In this document: positions 1-15,692 of the stretch, piece by piece
Layout: each line of letters starts with the position of its first letter
How positions within the stretch are numbered: position 1 is the stretch's first letter
Source of the DNA: Jaapia argillacea MUCL 33604
Taxonomy: Eukaryota; Basidiomycota; Agaricomycetes; Jaapiales; Jaapiaceae
Assembly (NCBI GenBank): GCA_000697665.1
Contig: KL197709.1
Coordinates: 2,092,538-2,156,537 of the forward strand
Length of the DNA stretch: 64,000 nucleotides
Reading direction: 5' to 3'
The notes under the pieces: generated by a model
Databases searched by the model: none
What the model saw: the letters and a program-made list of their open reading frames with translations, nothing else
Told to the model about the DNA's origin: nothing
Translations under genes and position numbers: made by a program

Positions 1-1010
1 TGATTGACTTTCTCCCTTCGTCGCTTCATGTGCCCGACCCGCTCTACATCTCCATTCTTGCATTGTACAACATATTCATTGTGGCGACTCGGACATTAGC
101 CTTGATGTTTTCATCCACTCCACCCTTTCCTCGCCCATTTACTCCATCTGCAACGTGGTCGCTTCTCGTATTCCGGTCTATGCTATCTTGGCTGCCTTCT
201 GGTTCATACTTAGCTGTTATGTTGTTTTATTGTATCATCGTTTTGATTGTGATCACCCTCGCATGCATAACGCCCTGTGAGCATAGTATACATTCATCAT
301 TCACATCTCCGATATATGCAAAATGCAGAATTTTTGCACCGTGCTTGTCTCATGAGGATTGAGTATTCAAGCACCATCTACCGATGGTATAAAAACATTA
401 TAAGGCCCAAGGCCGCATGCGCGGCACAGCCCGCTACCTTCCGACGAGAGACCCGGAGGGAGGCGCACACGGATTGACACAAACTATTGACAGCCAGCAG
501 ATTTATCAAATTTATTACAACACAATGCAGCACAGTCTAAGTATTAGGTTGAACCAATACATGAGATGAATACGGTAATCAGAGAGACCACAGCGGGAGT
601 GAGAAGTCGTGGCTATGGTCCCGGAGACTTGATTTGGGACGCGAGAATCTCCGAGGACTGCTACGAGTCACTCAAAGGTATGGGATGACACAAGCCTCCA
701 TGGACATAAATCACGAGGCCCAGAAGTGCAGAAGTAAACGGATCTAAGAACACCGTGGTAAGAAATATACAATGAAAGCAGCGCTATAGTGGAGAAGTCA
801 GGCAAGGGATGTAACTTGGAGAAAATCGGTGGACGAGGGCGAAACCAAGACAGAAGGAAAAGGCCGAAACTCAGATGCCGGCCCTAAATCGAATCAATTG
901 GATTGCAGGAATGATAGGGAAGTTGACAGGATACCTCAGTGTAAACCCGCTACCAAGGTAGCGGGAATTTTCTTCAATTCACGGGAAAAACCACTGTTTT
1001 GAAAGTGTCG
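1..1010. other. Unassigned sequence at the window start
   Basis: No gene can be supported here. A 110-codon open frame at 30-362 (+) is hydrophobic in places, with a Leu/Ile/Val-rich stretch near its C-terminus, but matches no family I recognise and could be the 3' UTR or last exon of a gene outside the window. From about 480 to 1010 I see no long frame, no RNA gene and no clear repeat. Confidence 0.3.
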
Positions 1011-1081
1011 TGCATTAAGAGGGAATCGAACCCCCGGCGGGTCGATGGCAACGACCCAGGTTACCACTACCCCATTAATGC
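1011..1081 (-). tRNA. tRNA-Gly (anticodon GCC)
   Basis: The minus strand folds as a cloverleaf of 71 nt. The 7-bp acceptor stem pairs GCATTAA with TTAATGC, followed by discriminator A. The anticodon stem pairs GGTCG with CGACC around the 7-nt loop TTGCCAT, giving anticodon GCC (glycine). The T arm is GGGGG-TTCGATT-CCCTC with one G-U pair and carries the B-box sequence GGTTCGATTCC. The D arm is short (GTAGTGGTAA), as is usual for eukaryotic tRNA-Gly. No intron is seen. Confidence 0.93.
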
Positions 1082-1403
1082 TTAAAGGCAATGCTTTCCA
1101 AAAGTATACAATATCCGTGGCCAGGCTTGACAGAAGGTTAGGGTCCAGTGGAGGTTTGGGTGGCTCGATAGGCATAGGGATAGGTATATGCACACGCATA
1201 CCGTGACCTTACGAGCGTGGATGTCTAGACAACCCTAGGGATCAATAGTGATGAATATGACAGGACGTCTCAAACTCGAAGTGGTGGTAACTTCAGCAAG
1301 AATTTAACTAGATTTGTCCACATCGTTGGCAGTGGTACTAGTGCTACTTCAGAACAGCGGCGTGAGTGTGTACTATGCAGTACGTATATTGATCATGTAG
1401 ATC

Positions 1404-2446
1404 TTACAGGAGATGAGTGTAGTCGAAGGCACCTTCAGCAATTGTCGATTTCGAGACTTGCTCCCATTCCTCCAAATCCTCCAAGACTTTCTGCGCCTTT
1501 CTCCTCACCATGGTCCAGCAATCCGCACCAAGCTGAATCCGCAAGGGAAGCTTTGGTTCCTTCGCAAGGCTCAGTAACACTCTTGCAGCTTTGATCGGGT
1601 CTCCCATCATCTCAATCTTCCCAACAAGTCCACGGAATTGTGAGGTGGGCGAGTCTGGCGAGCTATATGCGGGGTGCTGCGGGAGGGATAGCATACTTGA
1701 TTTGAATGACGTTTTGAAACCTCCCGGCTCGATGATCACGTTCCTGATATTCCATTCGGGTGGAAGATCTTTCACAATAGACTCAGTGAATCCTTCCATC
1801 GCTGTCAAGGTCGGCAGTAAGCGAGGAAGAAGCCCAAGAAAGCATTTGCGTACTCACCGAACTTGCTAGCAGAGTAGAATGCTGAAGCTGGATTGCCAAC
1901 GAATCCTCCCATCGAAGAGATATGAAAAATGAGACCTCCTTTACCCTGGGGATTCACTTCTCTGAAGAATCGGAGTGCCTACAAAAGTACCACTGCTATT
2001 AGCAATTTCCAAACCACAAGAAATCGGCCATAGCTAACATTTCTGGTCACATGAACAGCGCCCCAAAAGTTAACCTCTAGCTGTCTCCTCGCTTCTTCAT
2101 CCGGTGTACCCTCCACTTCCGAGATGAGACCATACCCGGCATTGTTGACTACGACGTCCAAGCTCCCGAAAGTAGCCTGTGTGGCATCGAATGCCGCTGC
2201 TACTTCTTCTGGTTTCGTCACATCGACTTGGTATATGAGGAGCTTATCAGCGCCGTATTGAGAAGTGAGATATTTAATGACATCCGGATTTCTCAGCGTC
2301 GCGACCACTCGGTTACCAGCAGCCAGGGCTTCGGTGACGATGTGCAGGCCAAAGCCGGAGGATGATCCTGTAACTGTAGAGAGTAAGCCAAGAGGAGTGA
2401 AGCTCAGCCAGTCCGCGAAACCATACCAAACCACACGGTAGACATT
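1404..2446 (-). CDS. Short-chain dehydrogenase/reductase (SDR family)
   Basis: Likely an NAD(P)-dependent oxidoreductase of the classical SDR family; the substrate is unknown. I place four exons: 2446-2428, 2373-2039, 1978-1858 and 1801-1404, giving about 290 residues, normal for the family. The first exon is only 19 nt (MSTVWF + phase 1) and joins directly to the cofactor motif VTGSSSGFG (TGxxxGxG, residues about 7-15). NNAG lies near residue 90 and the catalytic YSASK (YxxxK) near 155, split from its following residues by the last intron, with an upstream Ser in ISSMGG. A start at 2434 would put intron sequence into the protein, so the 2446 start is preferred. The sequence resembles retinol-dehydrogenase-like fungal SDRs, but substrate cannot be read from it. 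Confidence 0.88.
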
Positions 2447-2724
2447 GTTGATTATTGCTGCAGTGGCGACTGAGCTTGCAGGTCGATCACCATCTGAGCT
2501 TTAAGGGCATATCCATTCGGCAAGGATAGTTACGCGTCGCGGCGGCTCTGCGATACCAGGATTGCAAAGCGCGAAATCACCGGGGATCACTAAGAACCGA
2601 CGATACTGAACATGAGATGACGGAGATGATGATGCGACCAATTTTAGACCTGTATTTGGCATATACAAAGAGTTCGTGATGACATTTGATTGTACGGTGA
2701 GAGGACAGACCACATACGAGACAT

Positions 2725-4840
2725 CTAATGATTCACAACAAGTATAGAGGCACCTCCGTCAGCAGTTACGCGCTGCCTCGTCCTCATCACCATGTACCGG
2801 CGCCCAAACTGACCCAAGACCCTCCGCCCGTGCACCTGTTTTGTATCAGTCGAGCTCGAATCCAAGAATGTTCCAAGCCCTGATGGAGCAAGCACGATAG
2901 CCTCCCCAGTCTGCAAGAGCATTGGAGAGCAGTCAGAGGAGGAACGGAGTGGTAAAGAAAGAATATTATATACGCGAAGTTTAACCACCGTGTCAAAAGC
3001 GTCTCCTGCAGAAAAATCGGCAGCGACGTGCTTGGCAAGATGATTCCACCACGACGAAGATGAAAACCTATGCAGGATTGCCACATTACAGAGATCGAGC
3101 AGTACCGGCGGAACAACCGTCGGCTCTGAATATAGTCAAGCGAGGGGGATAAGTCAGCAAATCGTTTGAATATCGACTCCGAAGTACCTTGGGTGCTGAT
3201 GATCACTCGCATGCCCAAGTGGCGCTGTTGGCGGATGAGACTGCACAGAGCGCCAGTGAGGCCACCCAGTCCCCGATCGGTAGAGAGATACTAGGTGATA
3301 GAGTCAGGAACAGGTTCTCATTGATCAAAACCACTTACCTTATGTGCCTCATCTACAACTAGCACTTTCCCGGTGTTAACCGAGGCACGTACAAACAGCC
3401 TCGTTATTATTTCAAAAAGGGCACAAGCAGAGGCAGAGTCGATGAACAAATCTGAGAGATCGATGATGGTGATCTGTCCAGCAGCGAATCGTGGAGTCTT
3501 CTGCAGGGCGTTCACTTCCTCGGGTGCAGCTGTGAATGAGTCGAGGAGACTCATTCGCTGGTCAAGTGAGAGTCGCTGGTCCGAGTTCCACTGTGCTTTC
3601 CTGATACTCAACTGCTGCCTGAACGCCTGAGGACTGAAATCCTCCCCTAAGTTTCGAAGGATGGACTGTAGCAAAAAGTCAGACCATTGATGTCACATAA
3701 AGTGGTAAGGGAGGAGACAGCACTGACTAGGAACATCTGCATATAAAGCGGCGCCGAGTCAGAGGAACCGACTGCCATCATCGACAAAAAGGCCTCGGCA
3801 TCCAACTCTGCTTCTGAGAATAGGAGGGGCTGCACTGTAACGTTTGGGCCCATGGGTGAATATATGCGCTCCATCGTCTTCAGCGACGATCGAGGGACAT
3901 AAACCCTCACGGAGGGTGGCTTTACACCCGGAACATTGGACACGCCGACCCATGCAGCCTCGCACGGTCTAGAGGCCTCGCCACCCTCACCAAAGTAGAG
4001 GATTAAACCGGCTAGAGGTCGACTGAGACGTCCGACGTGTTGGCAGCCCTTGATGAACATATTTTCGAGCATCACTGAGACGGTATGGGATTTTCCGGAA
4101 CCCTGGACGCCACAGACAATGCTTGAGAATGGAGTGTTCTGCCAGCTAAGGATGAGCGATGGTTGATAATAGGCAAACAAGCGGCCGTACCGTGCTGACG
4201 TAGAGTCGAGGATCCTCGGTTTCTTCAACTCCAGTCGTCGAGCTGAAATACCAATGATCAGAATGAACAATTAGGTAACGAAGGATAAGTTTCACTGAAT
4301 CGACACGACCCCTCCAAGGACTCCGTACTGCGGACGGAGTTGCTCAAACCCGGCCGCGACGTGTGCTGCTCTTGTGACCAACGGAGCTGTCAGCAGGTCG
4401 TGGTGAGTGGAGGATGAATCTATCTCTGGTGAATCCAACAATTGGAGTTCCTCCTGCAAAACAAGCACCATCAAGCCGAAGCAACAGTCGAGTCGGAAGA
4501 CACCCACAGGATACGCGATACGCTTCTCCGCGACAGTTTTCTTCGGGGTGCCGTTGGTTAGTACAGGGGCTCCGTCAGGTGAAACTGTTGCGAATTTACG
4601 CAAAGTGGGTGGCCCGGGGGTACGAGGGTGAGGCAGCGACATCAAGGTGTTACCAGCATGTCTGCCATGGGGTGACGGTGCTGCCGTTTTCGACGAGCTT
4701 TTCGGGACTGATTTTCGGATGATGAGGATAGTACGACGACCATTCCCAGTCGCGGGTACCTTTGAAGCAAGATGGATGTTATTCACCGTGGCTGAGCGGT
4801 AGAGGCGAGCTCGATGGGCACGAGCAGACCAGAGCGACAT
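2725..4840 (-). CDS. Fungal P-loop ATPase (HerA/FtsK-like, function unknown)
   Basis: A spliced gene for a P-loop NTPase conserved in fungi but, to my knowledge, without assigned function. The Walker A motif GVQGSGKS follows STNTPFSSIVC; an intron of about 50 nt is removed just before it. After a central region come IIDLSDLF and a Walker B motif KVLVVDEAHK, then YLSTDRGLGGL, VIISTQEPTVVPP (sensor-like) and SWWNHLAKHV. The motif order (Walker A, long middle, VVDEAHK, STQ) fits HerA/FtsK-type ATPases more than ABC or AAA+ proteins, but this is inference. I see at least six introns. The N-terminal part (4840 to about 4300) is low-complexity and Ser/Pro/Thr-rich, so its exon limits are uncertain; a likely intron lies at about 4708-4758. 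The C-terminus ends in ILVVNH at 2725. The gene is transcribed in the same direction as the SDR gene downstream. Confidence 0.78.
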
Positions 4841-5071
4841 GACTGTACGATTATTAGTGAGTCGTCACATCGTCTGGACGTTATAAGTGGTCTCCGGCAG
4901 AACGTCGTGGATGAATCATGATGCATGATAACCATTGATGATGATTCTTGGATGTCTGAACATGGTAGAGCCTGAGTGGTCGCGGAGTTTCAAATTTCGA
5001 AGTAGACTTCGAGAAAGATTTTGACATTCTATCTCTGACCGCGTACAAACTCCAATCATTTCAATCATAGT

Positions 5072-6496
5072 ATGGCGTTATTCGAAGTGCCCGGATGGTC
5101 AATGCCAACAGCTCCAACCGCCACTCCTTCCCATTCTTCTAGAAAACGCAAACGAGGATCTGGGAACCCCGACCCTGTCAAGATCCATACCGCCGAAACC
5201 AATGTGGAGAAACTCATGCAGACGCTCGAGGGTGGAGGTGACCGTCCCACCAACAAGAAAAGAAAGCAGGGGAAGGGAGGTCGTGAACGGTTAGGGAAAG
5301 GGAAGGAGCAGGATGTGGAAGAGAAGGTGGAGGTTGTAAGGGAGAAGGGGCAAAGGAAAGGGAAAGGGAAGAGTGAGGGACTGCGAGGAAAACATGACGC
5401 AGATGAGCCTGTGAAGAAGAATAAGGGGAGGACCACGAAGGACTTGTCAAAGGAGCAGCAGCGGGCAAGCCCGCCTGTCAAGAAAGCTAGCATCCCAAAA
5501 GCTTCATCAACGCCTGGGTTAACTACTCTTCAGGCGCAGATGAAGCAAAGTTTAGATGGTGCGAGGTTCAGGTGAGCCCGCCCCCCAATTCGACCCAACC
5601 CGGGACATTAATACGCTCCGGACTACAGGTGGATAAACGAAGAATTATACAAATCCGACAGTAAACACGCCCACGAAATGATGCGCGAACACTCGAACGT
5701 GTATTCAGAGGTTTGCACCATATCCTTTCCCTGTTTCCTTCAAGACCAACTCACATCCCTTACTCCTTCAGTATCACAAAGGTTTCCGACACCAAGTCCA
5801 ATCCTGGCCCACAAACCCTGTTTCCCACTACATCAACACCCTCTCTACCTACCCTCCCAAAACCGTCATCGCAGATCTCGGCTGTGGTGATGCCGCCCTA
5901 GCACGAGCTCTGGTCCCAAAAGGTTTCACTGTCCTCTCATTTGACTTGGTTTCTGACGATAAGTTCGTTGTCGAGGCTGATATTTGCGAGAAAATACCTT
6001 TGCCTGGATCGGAGGTTACGGAGGATGAGGGGAGTAGGAGCGGAGAAGGACAGGTTGTGGACGTTGTTGTTTGTGCGCTTAGCTTGATGGGTACGAATTG
6101 GCCTGGGTGTGTGAGAGAGGCTTGGAGAGTGTTGAGATCTGGGTGGGTCCTGTCTGTGTCATTTAAGGCGTCCTGAGGATCTTGACTTGCGATTTGATTT
6201 ATTTAGGGGAGAACTGAAGATCGCAGAAGTTGCCAGTCGGTTCGCCGACGTTGAGGAATTCATCTCCTTGATCAGCTCGATAGGATTCAAACTAAAGTCA
6301 AAGGTTCGTCTCATAACTTCCCTATCGGCCTAGTCCAGTTCTGAACGCGACGTGTATCTAGGACGATAGCAACACCCACTTTACACTATTCGAGTTCAAG
6401 AAGATTGGGAGGAAATCTCACTTCACGGATTCGGAATGGGAAAAGACGCTGTCGAAAGGATCGTTGTTGAAACCTTGCGAATATAAACGACGATGA
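5072..6496 (+). CDS. RRP8: 25S rRNA adenine-N(1) methyltransferase Rrp8
   Basis: Rrp8 methylates an adenine of the large-subunit rRNA in the nucleolus using S-adenosylmethionine. The N-terminal half is Lys/Arg-rich and disordered (nuclear/nucleolar targeting). The catalytic domain is diagnostic: YHKGFRHQVQSWPTNPV, the SAM-binding motif IADLGCGDA, LSFDLV, the family signature VVCALSLMGTNW, then ELKIAEVASRF and HFTLFEFKK near the end. Five exons are needed. Introns start at 5572, near 5710, in the codon after RVLRSG (about 6145) and after KLKSK (about 6303). The stop is TGA at 6494-6496. The gene starts about 230 bp from the divergent ATPase gene, so the two may share a promoter region. Both family assignment and start are secure. 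Confidence 0.95.
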
Positions 6497-10091
<3,595 letters not shown>

Positions 10092-10540
10092 GATTATTTG
10101 CTTAGTTGGTATTTGTTTTTTTTTTTAGCGGCTTGAGGGTTTGTTCGTTCCCTCGCTTGACCGCTCGTTTTGCCTTTGGTTTTTTCTTGGTGGAGTGGAG
10201 GGTCGGTTACTCTCGTTTGCTTACTGACTTTTTTTTGTATGCGGGACCTTTTCGCGCTTTATCCACTGTCGCTGCTTTATCACTTGCATGCTTCTATTTA
10301 CTGGACGGTTGTCATTCATAACTTGATACCGGGGCCGCTGGACACTTGCTGGTGCCTCTTGCTTATTACAATTACATCGGAGTGGACGGGTTGATGTCGA
10401 ACACCCCCTACGCGTAATCCCACTTGCATAGTTCTTTGGAGATACATCATGCATTTTGTTCATTTTTAGGCTCGTTTAAATGCATAGATACATGTTGGTT
10501 TCCCCACTCCATACCCACCAGAGACCCATCGAGTGAATAA

Positions 10541-13500
10541 TTAGTACACCTGGAAGAGAAAACGGTCAGCACAATGGAAAAGTGCCACAAACGATGAGAA
10601 CGAACCTCGAGAACATATCGTTCTTCCTCCTTCAACCCCTCCAAAAAGTCCCCAGCCCCACTAGCTTCCATCCCTTGATACTTGACAAGTGCAGCAACCA
10701 AAGCCTCATACACATCCGGCACAGGCCAAGTCGGCCCACACAAATAGAAAACACCGTTCTCCTTCCACAACATCCTAGCCAACCCCTCCGCATCTTCCAA
10801 CATCTTATGCTGAATATAAACCTTCTTCGGCCCGTCCCTAGAAAACGCCAATCCAGCTTTGGTGATGGTTTTGTCGAGGATGAAGGCTTCGATCTCTTCG
10901 CCGTATAAGTATTCTTGCGATTGGTGACGGGAACCAAAGTAGTAGTAGATGGGGCCGATGGGGATGTTTTGGGAGGCTAGCCAGGCGCGGTGTTGGAGGA
11001 AGGCGCGGAAGGGGGCGGCACCTGTGCCGAGACCGGCGAGAATGAGGGGTTGCATGTTGTCGGGGGGGAGCTACAGTGGGGCACATGTTTAGAATGTAGG
11101 AGGGCGAGTGAGACTAGGAGAAGAGAGGCTTACCTTCATAACGCTGGGCTTGATGGAGACTGTGACTTTTTGACCCGGTCGGAGACCAGCAAGGTATCGA
11201 GTACATTGTCCAAAGCGAGGGGTTCCTGAGAGTGGAAATCAGTCAACGACTCGAGGTGCAGTAATCAAATGATGCGTACCGCTCGGGGTCACCCAATCCA
11301 CAGTTACGACCAGCAGGTCAACGCGATCCCCCACGACGGATTGCGCACTCGCAATACTATAATGACGTGGCTTGATATCTCCCACCATCTCGCAAAGCAC
11401 CTCAATGCCAGGTCTCGCACTCGAGTATTTCTTCAACACGTCAGCAAAAGTGACAGTATCCTTCTCCGACAACTTCTTGAACGTTGAAGAGCCTTCAGGC
11501 GATCCAATGAACTGTAAGCTCATCTTATCACCTTGAAGGGTCGCATACTCGGCAAGGTCGGTGTAGAAGGACTTTGGTGGCTTTCCAAAGAGGTCAATCT
11601 GTTGTTGGAGTGCTTGGAAGACAGTACGGGTGTGCATCTTCCCATCTCCGCCTGGGACTGGGATGGTGACGAGGCGGTTGGGACTGACTCCATACCACGA
11701 GCAAAAGTCATGCACCTCTCCTTCATCGTTCCATCCATGGATACCAAGCGCCTCTCCAATAGAGTACTTCAAACCAGTACCAGTCGTATCAAACTCGATG
11801 TGGAAGACATTTCGATCATACTCGAGGGGAGTAAGCCGTCGGTTAACCGTCGTAGTGATCAGGAAAGTGCGATCGGGAATCTCTGGCCGAAGCGATGGGT
11901 TGGAAGGGTATTCGTCGGACGTAGTGGGTATATCGTTGGGAGTGTAGGCAGACGGGAAGAGGATATGTTTCGCCGCATCGTGCCAAGATCCCAAGACCGC
12001 GCCATTGACAATAGTTTCCCCCTGGTCATTCTCTACCGCGATGGCATTAAAGTCGAAATTCTTGAGGACAATAGGTTTATCCTGCGCGTCGACCATAGCG
12101 GGAATCTCGACTTCCACCAACCCAGCCCAAGCCCGAGCATTGATCTTCAACAAATCAAGCCCCTCGAGAACTTCGCCAAAGGAATCTCGAGCCAACCTAT
12201 AGACGATTGACTCGGTGGCAATATTGCCCAAGTATAGTCGAAGGAAAGCGAGGTGGGAGAGGATGTTTTGCATGGCCACACTCGCCAAGCCGCCTTCACC
12301 GACAACCTGGGAGGACAGTCCCTTCACGTCGAGGGTGCAAAGACGCAAATCCTTTTCTCGGATCAACGATTTGACGACGGCCGGTAAATTGGATACAAGC
12401 TCTTCACTCGTCCATGAGGTAACGAGGAGAACCGGAGAACCCTTTTTGGCGTGAGTGAGAATGGAGTGTGATTTGAGCAAGGCTTGGTCGAGAACAGCGA
12501 TGAAATCGGCTTCGCCGTGACTGTGGGCACCCAAGGGAAGGAGAACAGAGACGGGCACGTCATCTTCAGAGCTCTCCTTGGGCGCAAGAACAATCCTATC
12601 GGCCGTGATCCCTCCTGGTTTCGAAAAGGCATCGTGATCGGTCAATCGCCGGGTGCGAATGGTACGACTGGAAAGGAAGGTATCGACGACAACGTGAGGG
12701 AGGGCGGATAGTGGGGATTTTGGAGTACTGAAAAATAGTAGTTTCTTGGTGGTGTCGCCTGCCAAAGAGGTTCCTGTGGATGCCGGCTGAGGTGCGATGG
12801 TTTCCAGGAGGGAGCGGAGCGAACCTGATGGGTCGGACAAATAACCATGCAACCGTCCAGGCGTAACTCGGTGAGAGCGAACGATGGGTGCAGGTGAGGA
12901 TCCACCCAACACAGCGGAGAATACGTCAACGTATAGGCTGCCTTGACTAGCCTCGGTGGGCACGTCGTCAAAAACGTGAAGTTGCTTCACTGACGCCGGG
13001 AGTATCTGGCGGAAGGCGGCCTCATCCCATGGCCGAAGCACTCGCACCACGACGACTCCCAACCCAGGAGTGCGACTTGCGAGGGCTTTGACAGCCGAGG
13101 CCGTGGGGCCATTCAGCAGGACAAAGACAGTGTGTGCATTTTCACCCCCGATGTAGTCGAAGAAGTCGTAACCGGCGCTGTTGAGAACGCCTTTCAGCCC
13201 ACCCGCAGAGGAAAACTCTGCCAGGGGATACGGTGCCAAGGCATGGCCAATCTCTCGGGAGGAACTGTGGTGGTCGAAGAGGTGAATGACGTGAGAGTCC
13301 GGAAGTCGGTAGGATAGGAAGGCCATATCGACCGACTCCTGGGACGTCGCAGAGAGTAGGATAGTGAAGCTGTCGGGAAGCAATGCTAACGCAGGGGATA
13401 GGGACGCCAAAGTGGGCGAAAAGGCGAAAGTGTCACCAACGGGAGTGACGGTTGGCACCTGGATGACGAGTCTGCTGGATGAGCTCGCAGGCGGCAAGTA

Positions 13501-13896
13501 CGCTAATGACTGGGCCATCGCAGCCAGTCCGGTAGGAGTGGTGTACGCGGTGAGGATGGCTCCCTTGGCAGCATCCTTACTCGTCCCTTGCGACAGCCTC
13601 CCAACCAAACCCAAGCCGGCACCTGATCTTGTCTGCAAGCTAACCACGGGTGCAGTACCATCACGCCGTGAATCAGCCCATGATTTTGTTAAAGATCCAA
13701 ACCCGACCTGCTCTGCGAGGTCGTAAAGGAAGACAGTGGAAGTTGACTGGGAAGAAATTAGCTCGATAACGTTGGAAGCTGGAACGATCGATTTCCCAAG
13801 CCCGTCGAATTTGACGGAGCCAGATTCAAGGACTGGGGAAGAAGGGACTGTCAAGGTCGAGCTCGAGGTCAATGGTGTGGAAGTCCCAGAAACCAT
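10541..13896 (-). CDS. MET10: Sulfite reductase (NADPH) flavoprotein alpha subunit
   Basis: Passes electrons from NADPH through FAD to the siroheme beta subunit (Met5) in sulfate assimilation. The N-terminal two-thirds resembles the pyruvate-ferredoxin-oxidoreductase/transketolase-like region of Met10 (SIVPASNVIELISSQSTST near residue 30). The FAD domain has RTFLITTTVNRRLTPLEYDRN and the FAD-binding RHYSIASAQ; the NADPH domain has GLGTGAAPFRAFLQHRAWL, YFGSRHQSQEYLY and the C-terminal ERYVLEVY. There is no N-terminal flavodoxin domain, as in yeast Met10. Four exons: one very long (13896-11280), then three short ones; the last adds only V-Y and the stop at 10541. The upstream in-frame ATG at 14064 is rejected because the conserved protein begins at MVSGTSTP. 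An E-box lies about 175 bp upstream. Confidence 0.94.
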
Positions 13897-14069
13897 TGTG
13901 GAGGGATGGTTAAGGATCGAGGAGACCGGAGGGGGGAAAGTGAAGAGCAAAACGAATAGTTGGCCAAAACATTTTATTTTCGCGACGGAGTGCCATGAGC
14001 AGTATCTTTGCAAGCAGTTGATGCCATTTCGATGGTGCAATCGCACAGAACTATCGCGTAACACCCACG

Positions 14070-14077
14070 CACGTGAC
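14070..14077. promoter_or_regulatory. Candidate Cbf1-type E-box upstream of MET10
   Basis: The sequence CACGTGAC lies 174 bp upstream of the MET10 ATG. This is the core plus flank preferred by the bHLH factor Cbf1, which with Met4/Met28 activates MET genes including MET10 in yeast. The same octamer also occurs by chance inside the Argonaute coding region near 20745, so position rather than sequence alone is the argument. Confidence 0.45.
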
Positions 14078-14099
14078 CACCCCGGTCACTTTACCTTTT

Positions 14100-15692
14100 C
14101 GGGATTATATGTTTAGAGCGGTTTATTGACACGCGACGAGCTTCGGAAATGGAATAGGGAACAGAGGAAACAAGGAATGGGACAACGGGGGCCCCAGTCG
14201 TGAACTACCTTACGGTGCCGGACCATTGAATCAATCTTGCCGACCTCTGAGCACAAAGTCGAAGTTCATCACAAGGTTGACCCACTGACCCCGGTGAAGG
14301 GATCAGATCGTAACGACGTTGGACGACATGTCGGGATGTCGAGTATGAGCCTCTGAAAAGAGGAGCACTCGGGAAGGGTCATTCGTTGCGTGAGTAGTGA
14401 GGGTTCGAAAGGGCGCGGAGGGGCGCTGAGAACTTCGAATTCGCATCAGTCACTTTTGTCTCAGCGAGGGAAATGTGGTCCGAGTCACTGCAGGCAAAGT
14501 TTCGGAGGACGGCCCAGTATCTGAGCCGAGTAGCTACCCAGCTCGTGTGTATACTGACAGAGCGAATCACATTCATGAAAAGACTAATTCCACATAGGAT
14601 GAAGAAGCCATCACCAACGATGCCACTTGTTCGAGCCATCGGCATGAGCAATTTAAAGTCTAACCTGAGTGCATTCTCATGGACACCCACCCATCAATGT
14701 CACATTCGCTATTGACACTGACAATACTCCACTCGCCTGAGTGTCAAAGAAGGACCATTCACAGAGTTCCCAGCATCAACGCCGTCGTAGGTAGGGTTGG
14801 TCGCATGATAAATGGAATTGGGCCGCCGGAAGGATCAGGAGGTCGTCAAGTAGGACCTGGGAGAGGATTTCAATCGAAGAGTAGCGGAAGGAGCACCATA
14901 CGGAAACCGGCTATGCCATAGTCAGAGCTACCATGATATTGAATCTAGTGCCGTGAAGTGGCACCAAAAATACCTGATTCATTGTTGAATGAGGCTATCT
15001 TGAGATGGCGTGCAAATTAATGATATCCGGCTTCGAGCAAGGGAATATTTCTGAGAATCGAAAAGTTAATTGAGGGGATGTAGGACGGTAAGTCGTCGTG
15101 GGTAGTCACGAGTACTCGTCTCATCACCGGAGGAGCTGACAACCCTTGACTGACAGGGTGCCGGTGGAAGACAAGATTCCGACTTGTCACTCGCCGACTC
15201 AGGCCTCAGAGAAGGGTGGGAGAAGGAACGGAGCTTGAAGAGGGATGGAGGAGGGTACGGCGTATATCCCATCGATTGGATAGATGAGAAAAGAATTCGT
15301 TGGCAGCGACGGTGCCGGTGAACCTGAGTCGAGCACCGAGTAAGCCGTGAGACTGTGGGTTCCAACAATTTGCAAATTAGAAGGAGGCTTCTTACACAGC
15401 CACTACTTTGTTTATCGAGATCAATCATTAAATGCCTCAGACTGACGTCCAGTTCACAACCTGGTCCCCCTTGTTTTGGCGGGATGACTGGTTGCGTTAC
15501 TGTTTACTGAGGGATGAAAAATCATAGCAATACATCACAGGCAAGGTTTTGGGGGGATCATCTATTCAACTGAAGAGCCCCAAACCGTCAAACTAAGCAG
15601 AAGTTCCAGCTCTGCCAACGGGGACAAACTATCGGCACACCCGGTGCGAGAGACGCGATTCCAAAAGAAGAGAGGACAGCACCATGGGATAT
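14100..15692. other. 1.6-kb intergenic region between MET10 and FUR1
   Basis: This holds the MET10 promoter on its left and the FUR1 3' flank on its right. Open frames at 14379-14690 (-) and 15066-15428 (-) have short hydrophobic or basic stretches but no recognisable family. I could not join them into a credible spliced gene. No RNA gene or transposon is seen. Confidence 0.4.

Noticed and set aside
5065-5493. Long minus-strand frames opposite the RRP8 N-terminus
   Set aside because: They are the antisense of a Lys/Glu-rich low-complexity segment and read as Ser/Pro/Phe-rich peptide without any domain.
12363-12632. Several frames opposite the long MET10 exon (both frames of the plus strand)
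   Set aside because: MET10 is certain on the minus strand over this interval; the others show no family match.
13897-14064. Upstream in-frame ATG that would add 56 residues to MET10
   Set aside because: The added residues are not of a conserved or targeting type and the family N-terminus starts at MVSGTSTP; the stretch also lies close to the promoter E-box, so it is likely 5' UTR.
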